64,000 bases of DNA, taken from NCBI GenBank assembly GCA_030267565.1, contig BRXU01000025.1, positions 975,501 to 1,039,500 of the forward strand, read 5' to 3'. Source of the DNA: Pleodorina starrii (Eukaryota; Chlorophyta; Chlorophyceae; Chlamydomonadales; Volvocaceae). Position 1 is the stretch's first letter. The number at the start of each line of letters is the position of its first letter. Below are positions 25,484 through 38,400 of this stretch, piece by piece. A program made the translations under genes and the position numbers. The notes below the pieces were generated by a model that ran no database searches, was not told the DNA's origin, and saw nothing but the letters and a program-made list of their open reading frames with translations.

Positions 25484-26422
25484 TAAACGTGTTGCATGAC
25501 GGGCGTCATGTCCAATACCTTGTGACATACATTCACCTACCAAGATTCAGAATAATGTGTAGATATGAGGAACCTCAAGAAGTTCATCTTAGGCAGGGTC
25601 GGATAAGCCGCTTAAGTGAGCGGACTGCTGAAACTGATGCAAATTAGGTTGCCGCTGCTTCCACATACAAATGGGGTGTTGCGCCTCATGCTGACAAGGG
25701 ACTACAGACCAGAGGGGCGGGGGAGGACATATTTGCTTGCTTGACCTAGTGAAATATGGTGTGGGTACAGGGTTCACAAAGGCTTGAGTCGTCGGGCAGG
25801 TAGGCACCGGTTCGAGCCCTGTAGGTCACAACCCCGTTAATAATTAATGAAATCCCATGTCTTACAATATGGTTCAGGAATATCTGTCTATCAACTAATG
25901 ACAAGGTGCTTTATATGTTAATCAACAGCAGCGAGAAAGGAGTGGATCTTTACATAGCCGCAGCCATGACCGTCGGTTGACCGACATGCAAGTATGTGGC
26001 AGTGTGAGGGGCTTTCAACCAACTTGGGCCCAACTCCACATCTCAACAGCTAGCCATAATCCGACATGTGAAACATTGCAGTTGTGCTGAGAATGGACTA
26101 GGACAGGGGTAACACACCAGATGGGGGCAGGGGACTATGTATGTCAAGTGGTTGTGTGGATGGTGGAGAGGTTCGAGCCGCAGAACCTTTAGCCTCGTTC
26201 GTGTCCGGAAGCATAAGGGTGCAACCCTGCTGCAGCCGCAACCGATCTTATGGTCCGCGCGATGAATCATTACACTCTGTTGAATGTGTTTTGTTTATCA
26301 ACGGCAACCTCCAAATAGCCACAGCCATGCGCCGACTTGAGGAGCGTTGCGCATGTGGCGCGGACGGACTCGAACTTCCGCACGAAACCGCAGGGGGCCC
26401 AGTGGTCTCTGAGTGCCGGAAC

Positions 26423-26512
26423 GGTTGCGTGGCCGAGTGGTCTAAGGCGCAGGATTAAGGTTTACTAACTCTCCTGTCCGAAAGGGCGCAGGTTCGAACC
26501 CTGCCGCAGCCA
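26423..26512 (+). tRNA. tRNA-Leu(AAG), right arm copy 19
   Basis: Normal TT-AAG-G loop and D-loop T variant. Confidence 0.87.
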
Positions 26513-27451
26513 TAAACGTGTTGCATGACGGGCGTCATGTCCAATACCTTGTGACATACATTCACCTACCAAGATTCAGAATAATGTGTAGATATGAGGA
26601 ACCTCAAGAAGTTCATCTTAGGCAGGGTCGGATAAGCCGCTTAAGTGAGCGGACTGCTGAAACTGATGCAAATTAGGTTGCCGCTGCTTCCACATACAAA
26701 TGGGGTGTTGCGCCTCATGCTGACAAGGGACTACAGACCAGAGGGGCGGGGGAGGACATATTTGCTTGCTTGACCTAGTGAAATATGGTGTGGGTACAGG
26801 GTTCACAAAGGCTTGAGTCGTCGGGCAGGTAGGCACCGGTTCGAGCCCTGTAGGTCACAACCCCGTTAATAATTAATGAAATCCCATGTCTTACAATATG
26901 GTTCAGGAATATCTGTCTATCAACTAATGACAAGGTGCTTTATATGTTAATCAACAGCAGCGAGAAAGGAGTGGATCTTTACATAGCCGCAGCCATGACC
27001 GTCGGTTGACCGACATGCAAGTATGTTGCAGTGTGAGGGGCTTTCAACCAACTTGGGCCCAACTCCACATCTCAACAGCTAGCCATAATCCGACATGTGA
27101 AACATTGCAGTTGTGCTGAGAATGGACTAGGACAGGGGTAACACACCAGATGGGGGCAGGGGACTATGTATGTCAAGTGGTTGTGTGGATGGTGGAGAGG
27201 TTCGAGCCGCAGAACCTTTAGCCTCGTTCGTGTCCGGAAGCATAAGGGTGCAACCCTGCTGCAGCCGCAACCGATCTTATGGTCCGCGCGATGAATCATT
27301 ACACTCTGTTGAATGTGTTTTGTTTATCAACGGCAACCTCCAAATAGCCACAGCCATGCGCCGACTTGAGGAGCGTTGCGCATGTGGCGCGGACGGACTC
27401 GATCTTCCGCACGAAACCGCAGGGGGCCCAGTGGTCTCTGAGTGCCGGAAC

Positions 27452-27541
27452 GGTTGCGTGGCCGAGTGGTCTAAGGCGCAGGATTAAGGTTTACTAACTC
27501 TCCTGTCCGAAAGGGCGCAGGTTCGAACCCTGCCGCAGCCA
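27452..27541 (+). tRNA. tRNA-Leu(AAG), right arm copy 20
   Basis: Normal loop and D-loop T variant. Confidence 0.87.
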
Positions 27542-28480
27542 TAAACGTGTTGCATGACGGGCGTCATGTCCAATACCTTGTGACATACATTCACCTACCA
27601 AGATTCAGAATAATGTGTAGATATGAGGAACCTCAAGAAGTTCATCTTAGGCAGGGTCGGATAAGCCGCTTAAGTGAGCGGACTGCTGAAACTGATGCAA
27701 ATTAGGTTGCCGCTGCTTCCACATACAAATGGGGTGTTGCGCCTCATGCTGACAAGGGACTACAGACCAGAGGGGCGGGGGAGGACATATTTGCTTGCTT
27801 GACCTAGTGAAATATGGTGTGGGTACAGGGTTCACAAAGGCTTGAGTCGTCGGGCAGGTAGGCACCGGTTCGAGCCCTGTAGGTCACAACCCCGTTAATA
27901 ATTAATGAAATCCCATGTCTTACAATATGGTTCAGGAATATCTGTCTATCAACTAATGACAAGGTGCTTTATATGTTAATCAACAGCAGCGAGAAAGGAG
28001 TGGATCTTTACATAGCCGCAGCCATGACCGTCGGTTGACCGACATGCAAGTATGTTGCAGTGTGAGGGGCTTTCAACCAACTTGGGCCCAACTCCACATC
28101 TCAACAGCTAGCCATAATCCGACATGTGAAACATTGCAGTTGTGCTGAGAATGGACTAGGACAGGGGTAACACACCAGATGGGGGCAGGGGACTATGTAT
28201 GTCAAGTGGTTGTGTGGATGGTGGAGAGGTTCGAGCCGCAGAACCTTTAGCCTCGTTCGTGTCCGGAAGCATAAGGGTGCAACCCTGCTGCAGCCGCAAC
28301 CGATCTTATGGTCCGCGCGATGAATCATTACACTCTGTTGAATGTGTTTTGTTTATCAACGGCAACCTCCAAATAGCCACAGCCATGCGCCGACTTGAGG
28401 AGCGTTGCGCATGTGGCGCGGACGGACTCGATCTTCCGCACGAAACCGCAGGGGGCCCAGTGGTCTCTGAGTGCCGGAAC

Positions 28481-28570
28481 GGTTGCGTGGCCGAGTGGTC
28501 TAAGGCGCAGGATAAAGGTTTACTAACTCTCCTGTCCGAAAGGGCGCAGGTTCGAACCCTGCCGCAGCCA
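28481..28570 (+). tRNA. tRNA-Leu(AAG) variant with A33, copy 21
   Basis: Same U33-to-A change as copy 18, exactly 3087 bp (three 1029-bp units) further on, so the two are copies of one higher-order block. Confidence 0.75.
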
Positions 28571-29509
28571 TAAACGTGTTGCATGACGGGCGTCATGTCC
28601 AATACCTTGTGACATACATTCACCTACCAAGATTCAGAATAATGTGTAGATATGAGGAACCTCAAGAAGTTCATCTTAGGCAGGGTCGGATAAGCCGCTT
28701 AAGTGAGCGGACTGCTGAAACTGATGCAAATTAGGTTGCCGCTGCTTCCACATACAAATGGGGTGTTGCGCCTCATGCTGACAAGGGACTACAGACCAGA
28801 GGGGCGGGGGAGGACATATTTGCTTGCTTGACCTAGTGAAATATGGTGTGGGTACAGGGTTCACAAAGGCTTGAGTCGTCGGGCAGGTAGGCACCGGTTC
28901 GAGCCCTGTAGGTCACAACCCCGTTAATAATTAATGAAATCCCATGTCTTACAATATGGTTCAGGAATATCTGTCTATCAACTAATGACAAGGTGCTTTA
29001 TATGTTAATCAACAGCAGCGAGAAAGGAGTGGATCTTTACATAGCCGCAGCCATGACCGTCGGTTGACCGACATGCAAGTATGTGGCAGTGTGAGGGGCT
29101 TTCAACCAACTTGGGCCCAACTCCACATCTCAACAGCTAGCCATAATCCGACATGTGAAACATTGCAGTTGTGCTGAGAATGGACTAGGACAGGGGTAAC
29201 ACACCAGATGGGGGCAGGGGACTATGTATGTCAAGTGGTTGTGTGGATGGTGGAGAGGTTCGAGCCGCAGAACCTTTAGCCTCGTTCGCGTCCGGAAGCA
29301 TAAGGGTGCAACCCTGCTGCAGCCGCAACCGATCTTATGGTCCGCGCGATGAATCATTACACTCTGTTGAATGTGTTTTGTTTATCAACGGCAACCTCCA
29401 AATAGCCACAGCCATGCGCCGACTTGAGGAGCGTTGCGCATGTGGCGCGGACGGACTCGATCTTCCGCACGAAACCGCAGGGGGCCCAGTGGTCACTGAG
29501 TGCCGGAAC

Positions 29510-29599
29510 GGTTGCGTGGCCGAGTGGTCTAAGGCGCAGGATAAAGGTTTACTAACTCTCCTGTCCGAAAGGGCGCAGGTTCGAACCCTGCCGCAGCCA
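29510..29599 (+). tRNA. tRNA-Leu(AAG) variant with A33, copy 22
   Basis: Third copy with A33. It keeps the upstream CAGTGGTCACTG form, unlike copies 18 and 21. Confidence 0.75.
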
Positions 29600-30538
29600 T
29601 AAACGTGTTGCATGACGGGCGTCATGTCCAATACCTTGTGACATACATTCACCTACCAAGATTCAGAATAATGTGTAGATATGAGGAACCTCAAGAAGTT
29701 CATCTTAGGCAGGGTCGGATAAGCCGCTTAAGTGAGCGGACTGCTGAAACTGATGCAAATTAGGTTGCCGCTGCTTCCACATACAAATGGGGTGTTGCGC
29801 CTCATGCTGACAAGGGACTACAGACCAGAGGGGCGGGGGAGGACATATTTGCTTGCTTGACCTAGTGAAATATGGTGTGGGTACAGGGTTCACAAAGGCT
29901 TGAGTCGTCGGGCAGGTAGGCACCGGTTCGAGCCCTGTAGGTCACAACCCCGTTAATAATTAATGAAATCCCATGTCTTACAATATGGTTCAGGAATATC
30001 TGTCTATCAACTAATGACAAGGTGCTTTATATGTTAATCAACAGCAGCGAGAAAGGAGTGGATCTTTACATAGCCGCAGCCATGACCGTCGGTTGACCGA
30101 CATGCAAGTATGTTGCAGTGTGAGGGGCTTTCAACCAACTTGGGCCCAACTCCACATCTCAACAGCTAGCCATAATCCGACATGTGAAACATTGCAGTTG
30201 TGCTGAGAATGGACTAGGACAGGGGTAACACACCAGATGGGGGCAGGGGACTATGTATGTCAAGTGGTTGTGTGGATGGTGGAGAGGTTCGAGCCGCAGA
30301 ACCTTTAGCCTCGTTCGTGTCCGGAAGCATAAGGGTGCAACCCTGCTGCAGCCGCAACCGATCTTATGGTCCGCGCGATGAATCATTACACTCTGTTGAA
30401 TGTGTTTTGTTTATCAACGGCAACCTCCAAATAGCCACAGCCATGCGCCGACTTGAGGAGCGTTGCGCATGTGGCGCGGACGGACTCGATCTTCCGCACG
30501 AAACCGCAGGGGGCCCAGTGGTCTCTGAGTGCCGGAAC

Positions 30539-30628
30539 GGTTGCGTGGCCGAGTGGTCTAAGGCGCAGGATTAAGGTTTACTAACTCTCCTGTCCGAAAG
30601 GGCGCAGGTTCGAACCCTGCCGCAGCCA
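30539..30628 (+). tRNA. tRNA-Leu(AAG), right arm copy 23
   Basis: Normal anticodon loop and D-loop T variant. Confidence 0.87.
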
Positions 30629-31567
30629 TAAACGTGTTGCATGACGGGCGTCATGTCCAATACCTTGTGACATACATTCACCTACCAAGATTCAGAATAA
30701 TGTGTAGATATGAGGAACCTCAAGAAGTTCATCTTAGGCAGGGTCGGATAAGCCGCTTAAGTGAGCGGACTGCTGAAACTGATGCAAATTAGGTTGCCGC
30801 TGCTTCCACATACAAATGGGGTGTTGCGCCTCATGCTGACAAGGGACTACAGACCAGAGGGGCGGGGGAGGACATATTTGCTTGCTTGACCTAGTGAAAT
30901 ATGGTGTGGGTACAGGGTTCACAAAGGCTTGAGTCGTCGGGCAGGTAGGCACCGGTTCGAGCCCTGTAGGTCACAACCCCGTTAATAATTAATGAAATCC
31001 CATGTCTTACAATATGGTTCAGGAATATCTGTCTATCAACTAATGACAAGGTGCTTTATATGTTAATCAACAGCAGCGAGAAAGGAGTGGATCTTTACAT
31101 AGCCGCAGCCATGACCGTCGGTTGACCGACATGCAAGTATGTTGCAGTGTGAGGGGCTTTCAACCAACTTGGGCCCAACTCCACATCTCAACAGCTAGCC
31201 ATAATCCGACATGTGAAACATTGCAGTTGTGCTGAGAATGGACTAGGACAGGGGTAACACACCAGATGGGGGCAGGGGACTATGTATGTCAAGTGGTTGT
31301 GTGGATGGTGGAGAGGTTCGAGCCGCAGAACCTTTAGCCTCGTTCGTGTCCGGAAGCATAAGGGTGCAACCCTGCTGCAGCCGCAACCGATCTTATGGTC
31401 CGCGCGATGAATCATTACACTCTGTTGAATGTGTTTTGTTTATCAACGGCAACCTCCAAATAGCCACAGCCATGCGCCGACTTGAGGAGCGTTGCGCATG
31501 TGGCGCGGACGGACTCGATCTTCCGCACGAAACCGCAGGGGGCCCAGTGGTCTCTGAGTGCCGGAAC

Positions 31568-31657
31568 GGTTGCGTGGCCGAGTGGTCTAAGGCGCAGGAT
31601 TAAGGTTTACTAACTCTCCTGTCCGAAAGGGCGCAGGTTCGAACCCTGCCGCAGCCA
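31568..31657 (+). tRNA. tRNA-Leu(AAG), right arm copy 24
   Basis: Normal anticodon loop. Last tRNA before the LINE insertion. Confidence 0.87.
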
Positions 31658-32297
31658 TAAACGTGTTGCATGACGGGCGTCATGTCCAATACCTTGTGAC
31701 ATACATTCACCTACCAAGATTCAGAATAATGTGTAGATATGAGGAACCTCAAGAAGTTCATCTTAGGCAGGGTCGGATAAGCCGCTTAAGTGAGCGGACT
31801 GCTGAAACTGATGCAAATTAGGTTGCCGCTGCTTCCACATACAAATGGGGTGTTGCGCCTCATGCTGACAAGGGACTACAGACCAGAGGGGCGGGGGAGG
31901 ACATATTTGCTTGCTTGACCTAGTGAAATATGGTGTGGGTACAGGGTTCACAAAGGCTTGAGTCGTCGGGCAGGTAGGCACCGGTTCGAGCCCTGTAGGT
32001 CACAACCCCGTTAATAATTAATGAAATCCCATGTCTTACAATATGGTTCAGGAATATCTGTCTATCAACTAATGACAAGGTGCTTTATATGTTAATCAAC
32101 AGCAGCGAGGAAGGAGTGGATCTTTACATAGCCGCAGCCATGACCGTCGGTTGACCGACATGCAAGTATGTTGCAGTGTGAGGGGCTTTCAACCAACTTG
32201 GGCCCAACTCCACATCTCAACAGCTAGCCATAATCCGACATGTGAAACATTGCAGTTGTGCTGAGAATGGACTAGGACAGGGGTAACACACCAGATG

Positions 32298-32310
32298 GGG
32301 GCAGGGGGCT
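32298..32310. other. Target site duplication, left copy (LINE 1)
   Basis: GGGGCAGGGGGCT directly precedes the element's 3' tail and is repeated at 40238-40250. The uninterrupted satellite reads GGGGCAGGGGACT here, so the target unit carried an A-to-G variant. Confidence 0.85.
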
Positions 32311-32330
32311 AATAATAATAATAATAATTA
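32311..32330 (-). repeat. Microsatellite 3' tail of LINE 1
   Basis: On the element's strand the 3' end is a run of about six ATT trinucleotides adjoining the target duplication. Short simple-repeat tails instead of poly(A) are typical for several non-LTR clades. Confidence 0.8.
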
Positions 32331-32449
32331 TACGCCCGACCGGAGGCCGAGGCGTGGGTTAAGGGAGCAGAGGAGGTGGGTTGACGGGTTTCCCCGGTCC
32401 CAGTCCTCATCCGCCACCGCGGTGGGGGTTGAGAACGAGTATGTGTTGG

Positions 32450-35400
32450 TTATGTGCCCGTCTGCTGTGGCGTCTCGTGCGGGGCGCGTTCCATTTGCCG
32501 CCGGGTGATCACAATCTTGTTGAGCGCCCGGACAGCGTGATCGTGGAGTTCGTTGCAGCATGTTTTGGCCGCTTCGCTGCCCGCCCCTAGGGTGCGGAGA
32601 AGGGGGCGTAAGTCTTTTCGGATGGTACCGGCGAAGCCTAGGCTGATGGCCTCCTGTGCTGTGTAGCAGACTTTCCATCCCTCCTTCGTGAGGAGCTTGG
32701 CTAGCTCGGTGTGTTGGTGGGCTTTGTCGTGTTGTTTCTGCTTGTGGTTGGTATCTGCTGTGTATCCTATTTCTATGATGTGCACGGTGTGCTGACTGGG
32801 GTCCGGAGGTCCCATGTATTCGGCCTCTTGTGCCTCGTTGAGAGGGATGCTAGGGATGAGGAGTAGATCGGGGCGCATTTTGAGCCGTTCTTCCTCCGGG
32901 GTGTTTGGGAGCAGCCAGTGCGGTAGTCTTGTGCCTGCTACATAGTCCGGCCGGTCGTCTGCGGGGCAGGCGTCCATGACCGTGTAGCAGCCCCCGTTGA
33001 TTCCCCGAGCGAGCGTACTGGTGATGGTTTGAACCGCCTGATTGTGCCGAAGAATGTATAGGGCGCGCATCCGTGAGTGGCGGCAGCCACCCAGGATATG
33101 CCCCCCGGAGTCGGGGTTGTGGCACAGGGGGCAGCTTCCTGACGCAACTGGGCCTCCCGGGGCCAATGATTTCCTGAAGCGGTTCGCGAGCTTGGCGTTC
33201 CATAGTTGGCCGTACAGGTAGTCGAAGCACCGTTTGGCGTGCTTGTGTCGGCCTATCTTGCGCTGTAGGGTGCGTGCGCTGGCGTTGATGTCCAGGTCGG
33301 GTATGGTATTGGCAATAAACTTCATGTAATCTGTCTCATTTGTGTAGCCCGAGTGCGTTTCCGGACGCACTAGGGCTTCGATGCCCCGGTTGAGGTCGTT
33401 GGCAAAGTGCCCAGCATTCTTCTCAGGCCCATGTATCTTCCGTAGCCACCAGTATTGGTTACGTGGTTTATTGTCAGATGTTTCGGTTGTGCTCAGTGCG
33501 TCGGGGTCGAGCTTTGCAAGGCCTCGCGCGGCCCGTACGGCTGCTTTATCTGCTTCGTCGTTGTATTTCACGCCAGTGTGGGCTTTTACTTTAAGTAGGG
33601 AAGTTGTTAAATTGCATGCTGCTCTCTTTTTAAGAGTAGTGACTATCTGCTCAAGCAGGGCCTTATGTTTGCTGAGCCGGAGTTTCTGTGGGTTATTGAT
33701 CATCTTTTTTATTAGGTAAAGGGCTGCGGCTGAGTCCGTCCAGATGGATAAGTGGGTGTTGTCCTCAGGCGTGCCTCTGCGCATGTAGAGTGCTTGGTGG
33801 ATGGCACTTAGTTCACACCTCGTGATGGTTTGGCAGCCATGATGTCCAGCATTTACATCGATGTGGAGCGTCTTATTGGTGAGTGCGTCGACGGCCGCGG
33901 CTCCCAGTATTTGTCGTTCCTCGTCGCCATCCTTTACCTTTTGAACAGATTCGTCCGTGTAGATTGCGTTCTGGGAGTCGTATCGCAGCGACTGTTTGGC
34001 GTGGAATGTCCGGAAGACGGCCTGTCGCTCAGCAGAGGTGAGGTTGTCGCACGGACGGGAGAGTACCGCCGCGGCGGGTGGCCGGTCGCTCATACTGCGC
34101 ACCCGTGTCCGCACCCACTGGGGCGGGTTCCAGGGGTGGGAGGGCTCCATGGGGGTGGCGGTTGCAGCCGGCATGCCAAGAGTCCGACGGAGGCGTTCGG
34201 CGTGGGTTCGACCAGTTGCGTTGCTGACTAAGAGAAGAGTGAGGCCCATCGGGTAGGGTTGGGGGGTATCTTCAAGGGTTTCGCTGTACAGGCTGGCTGT
34301 GCCCGTGAACGCGTCGATTCTGCCGATCATAGTGACCAGCGGGTGGGTGAGGTAACGGGTATATGGCGCCGTTCGAGCCGTGGGCAGCAGGAGGAGGGTG
34401 GCGGTGGGTGTGCTCTCAGACCGTACTGTCTCGGCCCATCCCAAGGCCCATCTTAGGGCGTGATGCCCCTCCTCCGGCGTAGGCTCGGGGTGGGCGATGG
34501 AGAGGCCTGTGAATGGCTGCGTATATGCATCGTGGTTCGCCCCAAAGAGCTGGTCCTCTGAAAAGCGTGAATAGTATGTATCTACGCAGTCGGCTACATT
34601 GAGGGGGGATGCAAAGCGTTCGGTTGTGGCGCCGAGCGCGGTCGTGAGGCGCTTCATAAGTGCTTCGGGCAGCCGGCGCTCGTTTGCCGCTTTGACGGGT
34701 TGCAGTTTGGTGCCCCCGCCGTTCTGGTACCGCAGGAGGAGGCGTGCGACGTCTTCCGCAAAGCCGCCCCTGGCGGCGAGTCGGGCATGGTCTTCCGGGC
34801 GGTTCTGCTGCGCGTCTTGGTACCTGTACCACAAGCTGCGGAGACGACAGACGGAGATTTGGCCTACACAGTTGCCTTGGGGGCCGTAGACGAGGGCCAG
34901 TCCGATGGTCTGCAGTCCTTCAGGTATGTCCCCGTCACCCTCCCAGGGTGTTCCGCAGAGGGGGCCGTTGTGTTTGCCGATCTGGATAGTGTAACGCCCT
35001 GTGGGGTAGATGTCCTTGTCCGGGTTGCCCGGTTGGACGTTGATTTCGACAAACTGTCTGAGGAGGCGCTGCCCTCGGGTCGTGTTTAGGCATTCGGTTT
35101 CCCATCGACCTTGTTGTTGCCTATCCGTCAGGTGCTTGTCGCGTGTCTCCGCCACGCGCCCCGGGTCATGTCCGGCTTCCTGAGCGTGTCGATCCCGGAA
35201 TGCATTGAGCAGTTCGATCCAGTTATCTTGTTGGGCCAGACGCGTGCCCTCGTCTTCAGTGGGCGCCCAGTCCACTTCGACTAGGCCCACCTGCGGTGGT
35301 GTGCCGTTGGGAGGCGCATGGGGGTGTACCGCCTGGGGGTGGTATCCGTTGGCAGCGTAGAGGGTGAGGGCTCCTTTGGTTACTGCCGTGCGTTCCCAGT

Positions 35401-38400
35401 CGACCAGGTAGTAGGTGCGGTGGGTGCCTTGGCTCGGTGGGTGGATTGTGCGCTGCTTCTTTGGGGTCGGTTTGTCGACGGCGACCCGTTTACGTATTTC
35501 TGCGTTGATGCACGCCACCCTTTCCTGGTCTCCGAAGAGGAATTGCGTGATACTGATTCCATACCGCGCCGGGACCTCCGCAGGCCATGGTTCCTCGCCC
35601 AGCAGCATCTGGAGGAGCCGTTCGGCGGAGCCGACCCTGGTTAACAGGCCCTTGTGGTGCGGGTGGCGTAGGAGCACTTCGCAATGTTGGATGGTGAGTG
35701 GGGTGTGTCGGGGGTTCCAGCCGATGGCGTCGGTGTCCACGATGCCCATTACCGGCTTGAGGTTTTGACGCAAAAGGTATGCTTTGAGGCGGTCACGGTC
35801 GGTTAGCCGCCGTGGCTGGTGTTGCCGGGCGTGACATCTATGCTTCGAGCGTCGTGTGGTGGGATCTGCCGTCGCTCCCCCGGGCGGCGTCGGTTGGGTC
35901 GCCTCGTTGGCGGTTATCACGCCTGGGGGTGTGGGGGCTGTGTCGGCGTGTGCGGTTTGCATGGCTTCAACCGGGTCACGGGGCTTCGGGGCGAGGTACT
36001 TTGTTATGCGTCCGTACGGTATGGGTTTGGGTCCAGCCGCTTCGTCGGTTAGGCCGGTCTGGCCGGGGTTGTCTGGAATGAGCCGCAGCTCGGGGGGTAG
36101 AGATGTGGATCCGCGGTATCTGGGTGCCCGAGCCCGCACGCTGGGGTCAGCATTCATGGCGAGACTGAGCTGGTTCAGGGCTATCCTATGGCGCGATCCC
36201 ACGTTCCGGCCTCCGATTAGTTGCAGCTGATCGGTGGTGATGATGTGCGTGCCCGTGTTCTGATCCCTCAGGGCCGAGAGGTCGAGACCCAGCTCAAGCA
36301 GAGGTTGTACGCATCGGAAGAGGAGCGCAAGCGCCTTGGGTTCGGCCGCTGGGTTGAGAGATCCGATCAGGTGGGCGAGGCTGCTCATTGTCGTTTCGTA
36401 TGCTGTCCCTTTGTCCGTGAGTTCAATCCCCGCCTCCCTCACGAGAGCGAGCTGTTTCAGTGTGGTGTAGAATTTGCATTCCCGTTTGAGTTCATGTGCC
36501 GGTACGGTGCCCATGTATCGACTTTGCAGGTGGAGGAGAGCTCTGGTCACCGCTCCGAGACGGCCGTCATCATTGAGGGAGAGGACGAGGGTCTTTGCCG
36601 CCCGGACGGCGTATAAGGTGCGTACGGTGCCAACCCCCAGGCCGAGCCGCACGGTCGGGTTGAGAATGGCGCGGGTGGGGAAGCCCATCTTGAGTCCGTA
36701 GCTGCGTTTGGCTATGCCCGCGATTTGCGCATCGAATCTGGCAATGTCTTGTGGGGTGTACGCCATGGTGGGCAGGCTGTACGCCACGAAGGGGTGTATG
36801 AGGGTTCTGATCATGTTGATGCGTTGGTCGGGGGTCGCGAGGGAGCTCTGAATGCCCCATCCTCGTCTGTCAACCTCGGCGCGCACATAGGCCACTTGTT
36901 CTGCCCAGTCTAGCGTGGGGGTAATGTGTACTCCCAGATACTTGTACTGCTGCGTGGGGGGTGCGTACGGGATAGGCGTGTCGTCTATTCGAATTTGGTT
37001 TTTCAGAAGGCGTTCCAGGGCGGTCTGGTATTTTTGTGTGCCGGGGCCTCTGCTCAGATCCCTGTCCGAGCGCGCACGACCATGGAGAATGCCTTGTATC
37101 TGGCACTTGCTCACGTTGACCTTGAGGGCCCCCCACCTCGCATACCGTTCAATTTTCGAGCATTGGAGCCGCAGATCTGATACCACGTTCGTAAGGATAA
37201 CTAGGTCGTCGGCGAATGCCCCCGAGCTGAAGTGATGGCGATCGTTTTCTTCCGCCCGGAGGCAGCCATATCGGTACCCCCTGCCGCCGCTGTGCAGCCA
37301 TCGTAGGAGGGGTTCCATGTAGATAATGAACAGGACGGGTGACAGCGTGTCTCCCTGGATCGTTCCGCGCTCGATCGCAATGTTCGCGGTGCATCCGTGT
37401 TCGGTTCGTATGCGTGTCGCGGCGTGCGAGTACAGGTTCGCAACCACTTCGATGAGGTCATCTGGGTAGCCCAGGTCGTACATGATCATAAGCAGTTTAT
37501 CATGATCGATGGTGTTGAACGCGGAAGTGAAATCGGTATAAAGGAGGAACAGGTCGCGCCCCGTAAGACCCGCGTCTTCGATAGCGTGCAGCACGTTCTG
37601 GATTTGCCGTTCTGTATTGCGCTGCCGGAGGTACCCTTCCTGGGCCTCGGTAAAGATGTGGGCTTGTTCGCTGTAAGTTACGATGTTTAGTGTGATGTGG
37701 CTGGTGTACAGCTTGTAGATGGTGTTGGCCAGGGCGATCGGGCGTTTGTTCTTAATAAGAAGTGGGTCTCCTTTCTTGGGGATGAGGACCGTGTCGGATT
37801 GTGTCCAGTGGGGGGGGATTTCGGCTTTGACCCACATTACGGTGATCAGGTGGTGTATTGCGGTCTGGAGGTCGTCTGGGAGGGTTTGGAGGAGTTCACT
37901 GGGCAGGCCGTCCGGCCCGGGGGCTTTGTTGCGGGCGAGGTGGCTCAGGCAGGTGCGAAAGTTGCATGGGTCGAGGATTCCGGGGAGGAGGGACGGGGGT
38001 GCGCCGTCCCAGCGTGCAAGGCCTTGTCTGAGTGGGTCAGGGGCCCCAGCCTCTTCCCAGGGGTATTTGCGTGGGGCCTCGCCTGGGAGGTATTTGCCTG
38101 TGCGGGGACCGGAGACTGGCCTGGCTAGGAGGGCGAAGTGCGTGTGTAGCGCGTCGAGAATGTCTTCGGGATCCGTGCACAGGTGCACGTCCTCGGGGTG
38201 TCGGATAGCCGCGATACCTCGCGGTTGATCGTCAGGCTCCAGGATTTGCCTGTGCGCCTGCTTTGGCTTCTTTGTGAGAAGGCGTTGAAGCCGCCTGCTT
38301 GCTCTGCACACGTGCAGTTTGCGTGTCTCATTAACCACCTTCCTGATTTCGTCCCCCTTGCTCCGGATCGCGATGCGCAGGTCGCGGGTTTCAAGGTTGT

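Larger units (their letters stand above)
6926..32310 (+). repeat. 1026-1030 bp tRNA-Leu satellite array, right arm (plus orientation)
   Basis: About 24.7 tandem units in the opposite orientation to the left arm. Unit length is 1026 bp in most copies; 1030 bp where CCTA is inserted after the tRNA (near 9090, 12172, 14228); and 1029 bp from about 24.4 kb onward, where GGTA is inserted before the relic box B and one C is lost. Units 7-23 kb show alternating markers (GGGTCC/GGGCCC near 8571, 9598, 11650, 12680, 13705, 14736). Units 25-32 kb show a three-unit period. Copies near the inversion match the left arm most closely, and those far from it are more diverged. No protein gene is supported inside the units. 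Confidence 0.95.

Noticed and set aside
336..32000. Recurring 65-124 codon open frames in each 1026-bp unit, on both strands
   Set aside because: They overlap each other and the tRNA gene, change length with single-base variants, and have no recognisable domain. They are copies of chance frames in a satellite.
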